A DNA stretch of 23,965 bases from Acidimicrobiaceae bacterium (GTDB lineage Bacteria; Actinomycetota; Acidimicrobiia; Acidimicrobiales; Acidimicrobiaceae). How positions within the stretch are numbered: position 1 is the first letter of the stretch; each line of letters begins with the position of its first letter. The DNA is taken from the NCBI GenBank assembly GCA_013044365.1, contig JABEUP010000169.1, positions 1-23,965 on the forward strand, written 5' to 3'. Both the position numbers and the translations under genes were made by a program. Shown in pieces: positions 14,055 to 22,545 of this stretch. The notes under the pieces were generated by a model that was given only the letters and a program-made list of their open reading frames with translations, had not been told where the DNA came from and did not search any database.

Positions 14055-15113
14055 ATGCCTGATGTGATTTCATGGGAGGTAGCTTCCCGGGTAGCAAAGA
14101 GCGTTGCGGGTTACTTCCCTGAGCCTCCCAAGTCCGAGATAGAGTCATTGGAACTGGACTTGATTTCGGTATTTTCCCAGGCGCAGTTGCAGGTTGCAAA
14201 TGCTACCGGACTAAATGTTGCTGGTTCGGCAACTCCGCTCGTTATGACAAGGTCTGAATGGGCTGAAGCAAATATCCTATCTTTCAGAACTACTCTTACC
14301 CCATTGCTGGAGCAGATGTCCGAAAAGTTACCCCGTTGGAGAATGTCCAGCGTTAGTTCTGCTGTCGCGGGAGTCCAGCTGGGTGCGATCCTGGGCTGGT
14401 TTTCATCGAAAGTCTTAGGCCAGTTCGATGTGATTCTTGCTGATGCAAGCGGCGACTTTGACGATGACAAGGTATATTTTGTGGCTCCAAATATCATTGG
14501 CGTCGAAATGAAATATGGCTTTGACCAGAAACAATTCAGGCACTGGATAGCTCTCCACGAGCTTACACACAGAGCGCAGTTTAATGGCGTGGAATGGATG
14601 AGGGGTTATTTCAAAGCATTGCTTGACGATGCTATTTCCTTTGCAAATCCCGATCCGAGCGCCTTTTTTGCCGCCCTAAAGAAAGTCTTCGATGAAATCC
14701 GCGAAGGGAGGAATCCCTTAGGTGAACTTGGCCCTATAGGATTTTTTGCCACCCCCGAACAAATGGGTAGCCTGAACAAAATTACCGGGCTCATGTCGCT
14801 TTTGGAAGGCCACGGCGATGTGGTAATGAACCGTGCCGGTGCCAACGATATTTTGGAGTCGGTCAGGTTTGAGGAGGTATTTTCCCAACGGCGTAACTCC
14901 CAGAGGGGACTTGCCAAGCTGGTGTCTCAGCTGTTCGGCATAGATGCGAAGATGCGCCAATACCAGGATGGCGCAAAGTTCGTCCATCGGGTCGAGGAGG
15001 TTGGAGGGGCTGGTCTGTTCAATAGGGTTTGGGAACATTCCGAAAATCTTCCTGATATTTCGGAGATTCGCGATCCTGCCCTTTGGATTACCCGGCTAGG
15101 TGCAAGATCGTGA
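14055..15113 (+). CDS. DUF2342 zinc-dependent metalloprotease-like protein (F420-associated family)
   Basis: 352 residues. It carries a zincin motif HELTH at 168-172 (WIALHELTHRAQF), the hallmark of the actinobacterial DUF2342 family, some members of which co-occur with coenzyme F420 synthesis. Typical flanking segments are also seen, such as SSAVAGVQLGAILGWFSSKVLGQFD (shown in part at residues about 98-122) and VAPNI before the motif. Substrate and physiological role are not established. In mycobacteria the gene stands directly before tilS and hpt, as here. No signal peptide is visible, so it is probably cytosolic. GGGGTG at 14047-14052 is close upstream of the ATG and supports the start. 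Confidence 0.88.
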   Translation: MPDVISWEVASRVAKSVAGYFPEPPKSEIESLELDLISVFSQAQLQVANATGLNVAGSATPLVMTRSEWAEANILSFRTTLTPLLEQMSEKLPRWRMSSVSSAVAGVQLGAILGWFSSKVLGQFDVILADASGDFDDDKVYFVAPNIIGVEMKYGFDQKQFRHWIALHELTHRAQFNGVEWMRGYFKALLDDAISFANPDPSAFFAALKKVFDEIREGRNPLGELGPIGFFATPEQMGSLNKITGLMSLLEGHGDVVMNRAGANDILESVRFEEVFSQRRNSQRGLAKLVSQLFGIDAKMRQYQDGAKFVHRVEEVGGAGLFNRVWEHSENLPDISEIRDPALWITRLGARS

Positions 15114-15231
15114 ACTTCAGGTTAATTAATATTGGCCTTCTTGGGATGCGCCTGCTTAAGACTCACGTTTTTTGGGACAGACATCCAGCTCGAGAGTAGC
15201 TTCATCCGCGGCAAAGTGTAGGCTTTGGCTG

Positions 15232-16239
15232 GTGAGTATCGAACTGCTTTCCAGCATAAAGCCGGAGAACAAGGCCCATTTTATCGCGGACAGACTGGGT
15301 CGGGCGGGGCTGAATCCAGGTAAATTACTGAATCGGTGCCATTTCGCACTTCACCCCAAGACAAAACTTTTAGAGCTTGCCGTATCAGGCGGCGCTGACT
15401 CAACGGCGCTTCTGATTTTGGGGTACCTATTCAATCCCAACGTTCGTATTTGGCATTTAGATCATCAGTTGCGGCCATCTTCCGGGGCAGAGGCCGTAGC
15501 AGTGGATGATCTGGCCCGGGCGCTCAGTGTCAAAGTGGAGATTTATCAGTCAAAAGTTGAACAGGGCGCCAACCTCGAAGAGAGGGCCAGGGAAATGCGC
15601 AGGGTTAACTTCATCGAAGGAGTATCCACAGGTCATACCGCTGATGATTTGAGCGAGACCATGTTGATCAATTTGATGAGGGGAGCAGGTCCGCGAGGTC
15701 TTGGATCCATTTCGGTAGGGCCGCTACACCCAATACTAGATCTGAGAAGGTCCGAAACGGAGTCAATCTGTCAAGCCCTCTCAATCAATTTTGTAGTTGA
15801 TGAATCCAACTCCAACCCAAAATTTATAAGAAATCGAGTTCGAAGCGAACTCCTTCCGCTGTTGTCTGACATTTCCCAACGAGATATCGTACCGATACTC
15901 GTACGAAGCGCACTCATCTTTCAGCAAGTGGCAGATTATTTAACCTCTCAAGCCGGTGCAATCGACCCCACTGAGGCCAAGCAATTGTCCGGTGCTGATG
16001 AGATTATTGCAACTGAGGCGATTAGGCGGTGGTTGGCTGATGAGCGAGGTCACACTCTCTCCCGCGAGCTTGTTCTTGATGTCCTGAGGGTTGCAAGAGG
16101 CGAAAAAGTCGCCACAGATCTGCCCGGCGCGGTCAGAGTCCGGAGGTCAAAGGGTAAGCTTTCCAAGTTCGATATCGATTCGACGAAGCGAGATCACCAA
16201 ATTTCGATGCCAGGACGAGTAATTGATGAACTAAGTTGA
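15232..16239 (+). CDS. tilS: tRNA(Ile)-lysidine synthetase
   Basis: About 335 residues from GTG 15232. The N-type ATP pyrophosphatase PP-loop is SGGADSTAL (residues 52-60), followed by HLDHQLRP, TGHTADDLSETMLINLMRGAG and the FIRNRVRSELLPLL segment, all diagnostic for TilS. It joins lysine to C34 of tRNA-Ile(CAU) so that it reads AUA; the activity is normally essential. The protein lacks the long C-terminal domain of E. coli TilS, as usual in actinobacteria. The frame extends upstream to TTG 15172, but those 20 residues are Ser/Ala-rich and unlike the family; TAGG at 15219-15222 supports the GTG. The stop overlaps the hpt start (TTGA). Confidence 0.92.
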   Translation: MSIELLSSIKPENKAHFIADRLGRAGLNPGKLLNRCHFALHPKTKLLELAVSGGADSTALLILGYLFNPNVRIWHLDHQLRPSSGAEAVAVDDLARALSVKVEIYQSKVEQGANLEERAREMRRVNFIEGVSTGHTADDLSETMLINLMRGAGPRGLGSISVGPLHPILDLRRSETESICQALSINFVVDESNSNPKFIRNRVRSELLPLLSDISQRDIVPILVRSALIFQQVADYLTSQAGAIDPTEAKQLSGADEIIATEAIRRWLADERGHTLSRELVLDVLRVARGEKVATDLPGAVRVRRSKGKLSKFDIDSTKRDHQISMPGRVIDELS

Positions 16240-16811
16240 TTCATGTCATGGAACCAAATTCTTTCTCAGATGTCAGTTGGGCCGATTCAGACCCATGTTT
16301 AGGCGAAATACTAATAACAGGGTTAGAGATGCAGGCAAAAATTGCCGATCTCGGCAGAACCATCTCTCAGGACTACAAAGGCCGGTCCTTACTTCTGGTC
16401 GGGGTGCTAAAAGGCGCGCTGCTTTTCGTGGCTGATTTGGCACGGGCAATCGATTTGCCGGTTGAGTTCGATTTTATGGCAGTTTCCTCATATGGTGCAA
16501 CCACCAAAACCTCTGGTGTTGTGAGGATAGTCAAAGACCTCGACCTCGACTTATCCGGCAAGGACGTGTTAATTGTCGAGGACATCGTCGACTCCGGACT
16601 GACTTTGTCCTATCTCGTCCGCAATCTCGAAGCGCGCAATGCAAGATCGGTAGAGGTATGTGCTCTGCTGGTCAAAGAGGGAATGCAGCCTGCCGGTCTG
16701 AAAATTGCCTACACTGGATTTGTGATACCGCCGGTATTCGTCGTCGGTTACGGACTTGACCTGGCCGAAAAATACCGCAATCTTCCTTATGTGGCAGTGT
16801 GTACAGAATAA
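16236..16811 (+). CDS. hpt: Hypoxanthine(-guanine) phosphoribosyltransferase
   Basis: 187-191 residues. The PRPP-binding motif is VLIVEDIVDSGLTL (from about residue 111), the catalytic-loop region has SSYGATTKTSGVVRIVKDLD, and LVGVLKGALLFVADLARAI supplies the first PPi-binding segment. It converts hypoxanthine or guanine and PRPP to IMP or GMP in purine salvage. The TTG at 16236 overlaps the tilS stop; ATG 16248 (MEPNSF) is equally possible, and neither has a clear ribosome-binding site. In mycobacteria ftsH follows hpt; here folE follows directly. Confidence 0.93.
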   Translation: MIHVMEPNSFSDVSWADSDPCLGEILITGLEMQAKIADLGRTISQDYKGRSLLLVGVLKGALLFVADLARAIDLPVEFDFMAVSSYGATTKTSGVVRIVKDLDLDLSGKDVLIVEDIVDSGLTLSYLVRNLEARNARSVEVCALLVKEGMQPAGLKIAYTGFVIPPVFVVGYGLDLAEKYRNLPYVAVCTE

Positions 16812-16815
16812 GACC

Positions 16816-16820
16816 AGAGG
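16816..16820 (+). promoter_or_regulatory. Ribosome-binding site that sets the folE start
   Basis: AGAGG lies 8 bases before GTG 16829. The open frame extends back to GTG 16799 inside hpt, but no comparable site precedes that codon. Confidence 0.6.
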
Positions 16821-16828
16821 TGCTAACC

Positions 16829-17446
16829 GTGGCCAGTGAATCGGCAGAAGGTACTCAGACACGCAGGTTTCAAAAGCAGAGAGTCCAGGAGTTGATTGCC
16901 GAACTGCTGGAGGCTGTAGGTGAGGATCCCAATCGGGATGGGTTGCAGGCCACCCCGTTTCGGGTTGCGGAAATGTTAGAGGAGCTGCTTGCCGGGACAA
17001 ATCAGTCCAGCGAAACCTTTCTCGGATCGATGTTTCCTGCCGGTCACGAGGAAATGGTTCTGTTGCGGGACATATCGTTTTTCTCACTGTGCGAGCATCA
17101 TTTGCTGCCATTCTTTGGTGATGTCCACGTTGCCTACATTCCAAACGAGTTAGGTCATATAGCTGGTCTTTCAGGAATTGCAAGGCTGGTCGACGGAGTT
17201 GCGAAGAGATTGCAGGTTCAGGAGCGCTTTACCACTGAGATTGCCAATGCGATCCAGGAAACCATGAAGCCAAAAGGCGTGCTGGTGGTTGTGGAAGCTG
17301 AACATCTCTGCATGTCTATGCGCGGGTCGAAGAAGGTCGGTTCCAGGGCCATGACCTCCGCGGTACGGGGTGCCTTCAAAAATGATGGAGTCACCAGGGC
17401 TGAAGCCTTGGAGCTGATTGCAAAGGGCCGAGATGCAGCCCATTAA
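16829..17446 (+). CDS. folE: GTP cyclohydrolase I
   Basis: 205 residues from GTG 16829. Zinc ligands C88 and H91 (CEHHLLPF) and C161 (HLCMSMRG) are present, as are GHIAGLSGIARLVDGVAKRLQ and the GSRAMTSAVRGAF end. The enzyme converts GTP to 7,8-dihydroneopterin triphosphate, the first step of folate synthesis, as a homodecamer in the cytosol. One small change is MRGSKKVGSRAM where relatives often have MRGVRKPGS. The start is chosen from the ribosome-binding site. The gene is followed by overlapping folP in a folate operon. The pyrophosphatase for the triphosphate is not encoded nearby. Confidence 0.95.
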   Translation: MASESAEGTQTRRFQKQRVQELIAELLEAVGEDPNRDGLQATPFRVAEMLEELLAGTNQSSETFLGSMFPAGHEEMVLLRDISFFSLCEHHLLPFFGDVHVAYIPNELGHIAGLSGIARLVDGVAKRLQVQERFTTEIANAIQETMKPKGVLVVVEAEHLCMSMRGSKKVGSRAMTSAVRGAFKNDGVTRAEALELIAKGRDAAH

Positions 17447-18281
17447 CACAGCTTCGTATTCTGACAGGGCCGTTGGATGCAGCCAGGGGATTATGGGCAT
17501 CTTGAATGTGACCCCCGACTCTTTTTCTGATGGCGGACGTTTCTTTGATGCAGGGGTTGCAATCGAGCGCGGGCATCAGTTGGTGAAGCTGGGGGCTGAC
17601 ATTATTGACATCGGCGGCGAGTCATCCAGACCCGGAGCCGCACCAGTTCCAATAGAGGAGGAGTTGCGCCGGATTATTCCGGTGATAACTGAGCTCTCGA
17701 AAAGTTATCGGGTCTCGGTCGACACCTTCAAGCCGGAAGTTGCTGCCAAAGCTGCAGCGGCAGGCGCGACCCTAATAAATGACATAAGTGCAACTCTGGC
17801 GCCGGTTGCAGCAGATTACGGTATTGGATGGGTGGCCATGCATATGCAAGGCAGCCCTCAGACGATGCAGCATGATCCTCTTTACCACGATGTTGTCCAG
17901 GAGGTCTACGACTACTTGGCAGAGAAAGTCAATTGGGCGAGTGACCTGGGAATTACGGACATATGGATCGATCCGGGTATCGGTTTTGGAAAAAACTTTG
18001 CCCATAACCTTACTCTTTTGAATGGTCTTGGAAAAATGACGGAGCTAGGGGTGCCTATGCTGGTTGGTACCTCGCGCAAAGCATTCCTGGGCACAATCGC
18101 CAAAGTTTCAACAGGCACAGAGGTTCCGCCAGTTATGCGTACCGAGGTGTCGGTTTCATCTTGCACCTGGTGCTATCTTCATGGCGCAACGATGATGAGG
18201 GTACACGATGTCGCCGAAACCAAAGAGCTTCTCAACCTGCTTTCGTATAAACCGGGCCTGACATTCAAGGCGGGCAGCTAG
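17433..18281 (+). CDS. folP: Dihydropteroate synthase
   Basis: 282 residues. Signatures run in order: GILNVTPDSFSDGG, DIGGESSRPGA, VSVDTFKPEVA, LINDISA, MHMQGSPQTMQ, WIDPGIGFGK, LVGTSRKAFLG and RVHDV at the end. The enzyme joins 6-hydroxymethyl-dihydropterin pyrophosphate to p-aminobenzoate and is the sulfonamide target. AAAGGG at 17422-17427 places the start at ATG 17433, inside the folE end (14-base overlap); TTG 17418 is less likely. A Cys-x2-Cys pair (SSCTWCYLHG) near the C-terminus is unusual for the family but is not an active-site element. The stop overlaps the folB start by one base. Confidence 0.95.
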   Translation: MQPINTASYSDRAVGCSQGIMGILNVTPDSFSDGGRFFDAGVAIERGHQLVKLGADIIDIGGESSRPGAAPVPIEEELRRIIPVITELSKSYRVSVDTFKPEVAAKAAAAGATLINDISATLAPVAADYGIGWVAMHMQGSPQTMQHDPLYHDVVQEVYDYLAEKVNWASDLGITDIWIDPGIGFGKNFAHNLTLLNGLGKMTELGVPMLVGTSRKAFLGTIAKVSTGTEVPPVMRTEVSVSSCTWCYLHGATMMRVHDVAETKELLNLLSYKPGLTFKAGS

Positions 18282-18640
18282 TGGACAAGGTATTTCTGGA
18301 CGGCATCAAGGCAACTGCATCCCACGGAGTTCTTGAATCGGAAAAGGCCGAACCTCAGCCATTCGAAATCGACTTGGCGGTGTATGGCGACTTCCGCAAT
18401 GCAGGTATTGAGGATGATCTTGGCCTTGCCGTTGATTACTCTCTGCTGGGAAACCTAGTTATTGAAGTAGTGACTGCTAATCGCTTTAGTTTGATCGAGG
18501 CAATGGCTGAGGCGATTGCCGAAAAAATTCTTAGCCTTCCCCTGGTTTTAGAGGTGGAGGTAACGGTAAAAAAAATGAAGCCTCCGGTCTCATTTGCGCT
18601 CAATTACGCTGCAGTAAAGGTTAGGAGAGGATTTGGCTAG
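18281..18640 (+). CDS. folB: Dihydroneopterin aldolase
   Basis: 119 residues starting with GTG. Conserved parts are DGIKATASHGVLESEK with the substrate-binding Glu, the VDYSLLG segment, SLIEAMAEAIA, and VKKMKPPV carrying the catalytic Lys. It cleaves dihydroneopterin to 6-hydroxymethyl-dihydropterin and glycolaldehyde. The first base of the GTG is the last base of the folP stop, so translation is probably coupled. The C-terminus overlaps folK by eight bases. Confidence 0.93.
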   Translation: MDKVFLDGIKATASHGVLESEKAEPQPFEIDLAVYGDFRNAGIEDDLGLAVDYSLLGNLVIEVVTANRFSLIEAMAEAIAEKILSLPLVLEVEVTVKKMKPPVSFALNYAAVKVRRGFG

Positions 18641-19133
18641 AACCTATTTGGCGCTAGGTTCTAATCTTGGCAATAGGATCGAATACCTGCGCCAAGCGGT
18701 GTGTTCAATCCCAGGCCAGGTTCGTTGCTCAAGGGTGTATGAGACGGAACCTATCCAGGCACCCGAAGGTTCGGGGCCATTTCTGAATGCGGTTGTCGGG
18801 TTTGATTACGCCGCAGATAAAAGAGCGCTTCTAGACCTGGTCCATGAGCTGGAACTTCAGGCAAAGAGAGAACGGAATCAAATTAACGGGCCGCGGACCC
18901 TTGACGTGGACGTGATCTATGTGGAGGGGATGTTTTCAATAGATCCGCTCATGACTGTTCCGCACCCGCGATGTGCTGAGAGAGCGTTTGTGATTGCACC
19001 GTTATTTGAGCTTGACCCGGAGCTGGCTGGACAGTTGAATCGGAAGATGGCCGAAGAGATCGGGCTGGCGTTGAATCAGCAGCTTAGTTGTCCGTATCCA
19101 GGCGTATGGATTTATTCAGAGTCAATTTGCTAG
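18633..19133 (+). CDS. folK: 6-hydroxymethyl-7,8-dihydropterin pyrophosphokinase
   Basis: 166 residues starting with TTG (MARTYLALGSNLGNR). The family signature is complete: ALGSNLGNR, YETEPIQAPEGSGPFLNAV, and the signature R-x-x-x-x-x-x-GPRTLDVDV with the Mg-binding Asp pair, then PHPRCAERAFVIAPL. It transfers pyrophosphate from ATP to the pterin for FolP. AGGAGAGG at 18622-18629 just upstream strongly supports the TTG start even though it overlaps folB. Order folB-folK is as in mycobacteria. Confidence 0.95.
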   Translation: MARTYLALGSNLGNRIEYLRQAVCSIPGQVRCSRVYETEPIQAPEGSGPFLNAVVGFDYAADKRALLDLVHELELQAKRERNQINGPRTLDVDVIYVEGMFSIDPLMTVPHPRCAERAFVIAPLFELDPELAGQLNRKMAEEIGLALNQQLSCPYPGVWIYSESIC

Positions 19134-19169
19134 GCAATGGATGTGGGTTTTACGAAACCAATTTACATG

Positions 19170-19175
19170 AGGAGA
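19170..19175 (+). promoter_or_regulatory. Ribosome-binding site that favours the internal GTG start of panC
   Basis: AGGAGA precedes GTG 19179 with a short gap. The upstream ATG 19137 has only a weak AGG two bases away. Confidence 0.5.
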
Positions 19176-19178
19176 ACT

Positions 19179-20051
19179 GTGGATCGGATTTACAGTGCAG
19201 TGGAGTTTCAGGCCACATGCGAGAACCTGCGCATTGGGGGGAAGACAATCGGTTTGGTTCCCACCATGGGCGCATTGCATGGTGGTCATCAGCAACTGAT
19301 AGTAAACGCCCGCAGAGAATGTGATGTTGTCGTGGTTTCAGTATTTGTAAATGCTCTTCAATTTGATAATCCGGGCGACCTCGAAAAATACCCCCGTACT
19401 ATCGAAAAAGATATTGAGTTTGCCCAGACCCACGGAGTTGATTTGGTATTTACCCCAGATCCCGAGGAGATGCATCCTCAGCCGGTTCTTTTCCATCTCG
19501 AAGTGGACCGTCTTGCCAATATCTTGGAAGGAGCCTCGAGACCGGGACATTTTTCCGGAGTGGTGACGGTCGTGTCGAAGCTCTTCATTCTCGCAGGGAA
19601 ATGCCGGGCATATTTTGGGGAAAAGGATTTTCAGCAGGTTGCAGTGATATCGCGAATGGTCGAGGAGATGCATTTCCCGGTAGAAATCGTACCGGTACCC
19701 ATTGTTCGTGAAGGCACTGGACTCGCGCTGTCCTCGCGTAATATGCGCCTTGATTCCGAGCAGTTAGTTGCGGCGGCAGCATTGTCGCGGTCGCTGTATG
19801 CAGCGCGGGATGCGGTGAGAAACGGTGAGATGGATCCAGGGAAAATAGAAGTCCTGATGCAACGGGAGCTGGGTCGCGAGATTAATGGGATTGCAAAATC
19901 CAACCAGCCTGTACTCGACTACGCTGTAGTGGTAGATCCGCGCACACTTTTGAAGCCTGAGCGTATCGAAGGGCCGGTAAGACTATTACTCGCTGCATGG
20001 GTTGGCGAGGTAAGGCTGATAGATAATATTGCCGCACAGGCGGATCGGTAA
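19179..20051 (+). CDS. panC: Pantothenate synthetase (pantoate-beta-alanine ligase)
   Basis: About 290 residues from GTG 19179. The nucleotidyltransferase motif MGALHGGH, the pantoate-binding NALQFDNPGDLEKYPR, and the YFGEKDFQQ and LALSSRNMRL segments are all present. It condenses pantoate and beta-alanine with ATP. The frame opens at ATG 19137, but from GTG 19179 the GLVPTMGAL motif begins at residue 25, the normal position, and AGGAGA precedes this GTG. The usual NPxQF reads NALQF here, a mild change. panD, often next to panC, is absent, so beta-alanine must come from elsewhere in the genome. Confidence 0.93.
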   Translation: MDRIYSAVEFQATCENLRIGGKTIGLVPTMGALHGGHQQLIVNARRECDVVVVSVFVNALQFDNPGDLEKYPRTIEKDIEFAQTHGVDLVFTPDPEEMHPQPVLFHLEVDRLANILEGASRPGHFSGVVTVVSKLFILAGKCRAYFGEKDFQQVAVISRMVEEMHFPVEIVPVPIVREGTGLALSSRNMRLDSEQLVAAAALSRSLYAARDAVRNGEMDPGKIEVLMQRELGREINGIAKSNQPVLDYAVVVDPRTLLKPERIEGPVRLLLAAWVGEVRLIDNIAAQADR

Positions 20052-20062
20052 AGGTTTAGGCG

Positions 20063-20893
20063 ATGCTCTTAGCTATTGATGTCGGTAATACCCAGACGGT
20101 GTTTGGTCTTTATGATCTGAGCAGCGTCGAAACCGGTGACGGATCAGTCAAAGGCGGTAGAAAGGCCAACTTCGGGTTAAGTCACAACTTCAGAATCGCT
20201 ACCGTGTCTGACCGTACGGCCGACGAGCATGCGCTCCTGTTTTCGCAATTGTTGGGTATGCGCGGTCTGGATCGTCTGGGTTCAATTTCTGGATTAGTCC
20301 TTTCTTCGACCGTGCCTTCGCTGACGACCGCTCTCAGAGACATGTTTGACCGATGGTTTCAGGTGGAAGCCGTGGTGGTAGCCCCAGGGATTCGATCCGG
20401 GATGGCAATTCTCTATGATTCTCCGAAAGAGGTAGGTGCCGACAGAATTGCTGACGCCGTCGCCGCCTATGATCTCTACCCCGGACCGTGCGTGGTAGTT
20501 GACTTTGGAACAGCGACCACCTTCGATGCGGTTTCGGGGAACAAAGAGTATCTGGGCGGTGCAATTGTTCCAGGTATTGAGATATCTTTGAATGCATTGT
20601 TTGCCAATGCTGCCGCTCTCCGAAAGGTTGAGCTCACTGAACCGAGAGGTGTGATTGGCAAGTCCACAGTGGAATCGATTCAGTCAGGGGCCCTCTACGG
20701 ATTCGCGGAACAGGCAGATGGTCTCTGCCGAAGGTTCAAGGCCGAACTCGGAGGTGCTACCACAGTGATTGCCACAGGCGGGTTGAGCAGCTTGATTTCC
20801 CGCTACTGCAACGAGATCGATGTCGTCGAGCCATGGCTGACACTTCACGGTCTGCGTTTGATATATGAGATGAATACGCCCGCGAGAGGTTGA
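20063..20893 (+). CDS. coaX: Type III pantothenate kinase
   Basis: 276 residues. ASKHA-fold signatures are present: DVGNTQTVFGLYD (phosphate-1 motif), the VGADRIADAVAAYDLY segment with its conserved Asp, VVDFGTATTFDAV and the GGAIVPGIEISLNALF substrate loop, then ATGGLSSLI. It phosphorylates pantothenate, the first step to CoA, and unlike CoaA it is not feedback-inhibited by CoA. A Gly/Lys-rich insertion (about residues 24-35) after the first motif is slightly longer than usual. It directly follows panC, so two consecutive CoA-precursor steps are adjacent. Confidence 0.94.
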   Translation: MLLAIDVGNTQTVFGLYDLSSVETGDGSVKGGRKANFGLSHNFRIATVSDRTADEHALLFSQLLGMRGLDRLGSISGLVLSSTVPSLTTALRDMFDRWFQVEAVVVAPGIRSGMAILYDSPKEVGADRIADAVAAYDLYPGPCVVVDFGTATTFDAVSGNKEYLGGAIVPGIEISLNALFANAAALRKVELTEPRGVIGKSTVESIQSGALYGFAEQADGLCRRFKAELGGATTVIATGGLSSLISRYCNEIDVVEPWLTLHGLRLIYEMNTPARG

Positions 20894-20900
20894 ATTACAG

Positions 20901-22343
20901 GTGTCAGACAGCCCAAAAGATGACCAGAATGAACTTTCTAATGTCCCTTACTCTTTTGCCGTAACCAGCGATACTGCCCATATTCGCCAGAGCTTTTCCG
21001 ATTTGGGTCAGGGTGAAAGCAGCGGGATCACTCACTCTGTGGCTGGACGGATCATGCTTCTTCGCACACAGGGCAAGATTGCATTCGCCGAGTTGAGAGA
21101 TTCCTCCGGGCATGTCCAACTTTTTGCCAGCAGCGACGCCACAGAGGACTTTGAAAAGTTTATATCTCTGTCGCTGGGAACCTGGATTGGTGCCATCGGT
21201 GAAGTGATGACCACCAGAAGAGGTGAACTCTCAATTAAGGTGGTCAAATGGGTGGTCCTTGCCAACGCACAAAGAGGATTTGGTGATAAATGGCATGGGG
21301 TAACTGATCCTGACACCCGGTATCGCCAGAGATACGTGGATCTATGGGCTAATCCCGATGCCAGGACTGTATTCGTACAGCGCAGCAAGATCATTTCAGA
21401 AATGAGGCGGTATCTCGAAGATATGGGTTTCATGGAGGTCGAGACCCCATTGCTGCATTCTGTGGCTGGTGGCGCCTTGGCTAGACCATTTACCACTCAT
21501 CACAATGCGCTTGACATTGATCTTTACCTGCGGATTGCACCTGAATTGTATCTCAAGCGTCTCGTGGTTGGTGGGTTTGAGAGGGTTTTCGAAATCGGAA
21601 GGGTATTCCGGAACGAGGGCATTTCCCCGCGGCATAATCCAGAGTTTACGATGCTTGAGTTGTATCAGGCTTATGCCGATTACAGCGACATGATGGAACT
21701 GACGGAAAATCTTGTCGCGCATCTAGCCGAGTTGGTATGTGGATCCAAGATCATAAGTTACCAGGGCAAACCAATTGACCTGACTCCACCCTGGAGACGG
21801 GTGACCATGGAGGAACTGGTATCTGCACGGCTTGACAAGCAAGTCCGGCTTTCGATGGATCTTGATGAGTTGTCAGCTATCGCGCGTGAGAACGAGATTG
21901 CAGTGGCTCCTTCGTGGGGACAGGGTAAGGTGCTCTTGGAAATTTACGAAAAAACGACCGAGCACACCATCTGGGACCCTGTTTTTGTGTGTGATTATCC
22001 GTTAGAGGTGTCTCCCCTCTCCCGCGATCACCGTTACAAGGCGGATATGGTAGAGAGATTCGAGGTCATCGTCGCAGGTCGTGAACTGGCCAATGCTTTC
22101 TCCGAATTGGTTGATCCTGCCGAACAGAGGAGACGGTTTCTTCATCAAGTTGCGCAGGCGCAAGCTGGGGATGACGAGGCAATGGGAATGGATGAGGACT
22201 ATATCCGAGCCCTAGAGTATGGTCTGCCAGCTACAGGAGGGCTCGGAATTGGTATCGATCGGCTGGTGATGTTATTGACCGATCAGTCGCAAATCCGTGA
22301 AGTCGTTGCATTTCCAACCATGCGTCCTGAACAGGATAGGTAG
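20901..22343 (+). CDS. lysS: Lysyl-tRNA synthetase, class II
   Basis: 480 residues from GTG 20901. An N-terminal OB-fold anticodon-binding domain (about 43-125) is followed by the linker WHGVTDPDTRYRQRYVDL and the catalytic core: motif 1 around EVETPLL, motif 2 FRNEGISPRHNPEFTMLE (236-253), and motif 3 GLGIGIDRLVMLL near 455. It charges tRNA-Lys. The N-terminal 40 residues are acidic and Ser-rich. The Shine-Dalgarno site is weak (AGAGG at 20884-20888, 12 bases away). It ends the folate/CoA cluster as in mycobacteria. The 202 bp after its stop contain no convincing gene or terminator. Confidence 0.96.
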   Translation: MSDSPKDDQNELSNVPYSFAVTSDTAHIRQSFSDLGQGESSGITHSVAGRIMLLRTQGKIAFAELRDSSGHVQLFASSDATEDFEKFISLSLGTWIGAIGEVMTTRRGELSIKVVKWVVLANAQRGFGDKWHGVTDPDTRYRQRYVDLWANPDARTVFVQRSKIISEMRRYLEDMGFMEVETPLLHSVAGGALARPFTTHHNALDIDLYLRIAPELYLKRLVVGGFERVFEIGRVFRNEGISPRHNPEFTMLELYQAYADYSDMMELTENLVAHLAELVCGSKIISYQGKPIDLTPPWRRVTMEELVSARLDKQVRLSMDLDELSAIARENEIAVAPSWGQGKVLLEIYEKTTEHTIWDPVFVCDYPLEVSPLSRDHRYKADMVERFEVIVAGRELANAFSELVDPAEQRRRFLHQVAQAQAGDDEAMGMDEDYIRALEYGLPATGGLGIGIDRLVMLLTDQSQIREVVAFPTMRPEQDR

Positions 22344-22545
22344 TACAAAATTCGTCCCTCCGTCCTGGATGAGGTCGTTCATTTTCGAGCCCCCTTTGGT
22401 TTGCCGCTCTAACTTATGGTGATTCAATGGTAGGTTGACATAAGGTTGGATAAATAAAGCTGTTCAATTAATTTCCGGCGAGCTAGCATAGTTTTGCGCT
22501 TTCTGCAGGGGGCATTTGGCGCGTGATAACAAGGGGGATAATTTT

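Noticed and set aside
16569..17183. 204-codon minus-strand open frame opposite hpt and folE
   Set aside because: Both sense genes are complete and conserved here. The antisense product has no domain pattern and no ribosome-binding site context.
22435..22463. TTGACA promoter upstream of the DUF336 gene
   Set aside because: TTGACA is perfect at 22435-22440, but the nearest AT-rich -10 candidate (TAAATA) is only 10 bp away and nothing suitable lies at 16-18 bp.
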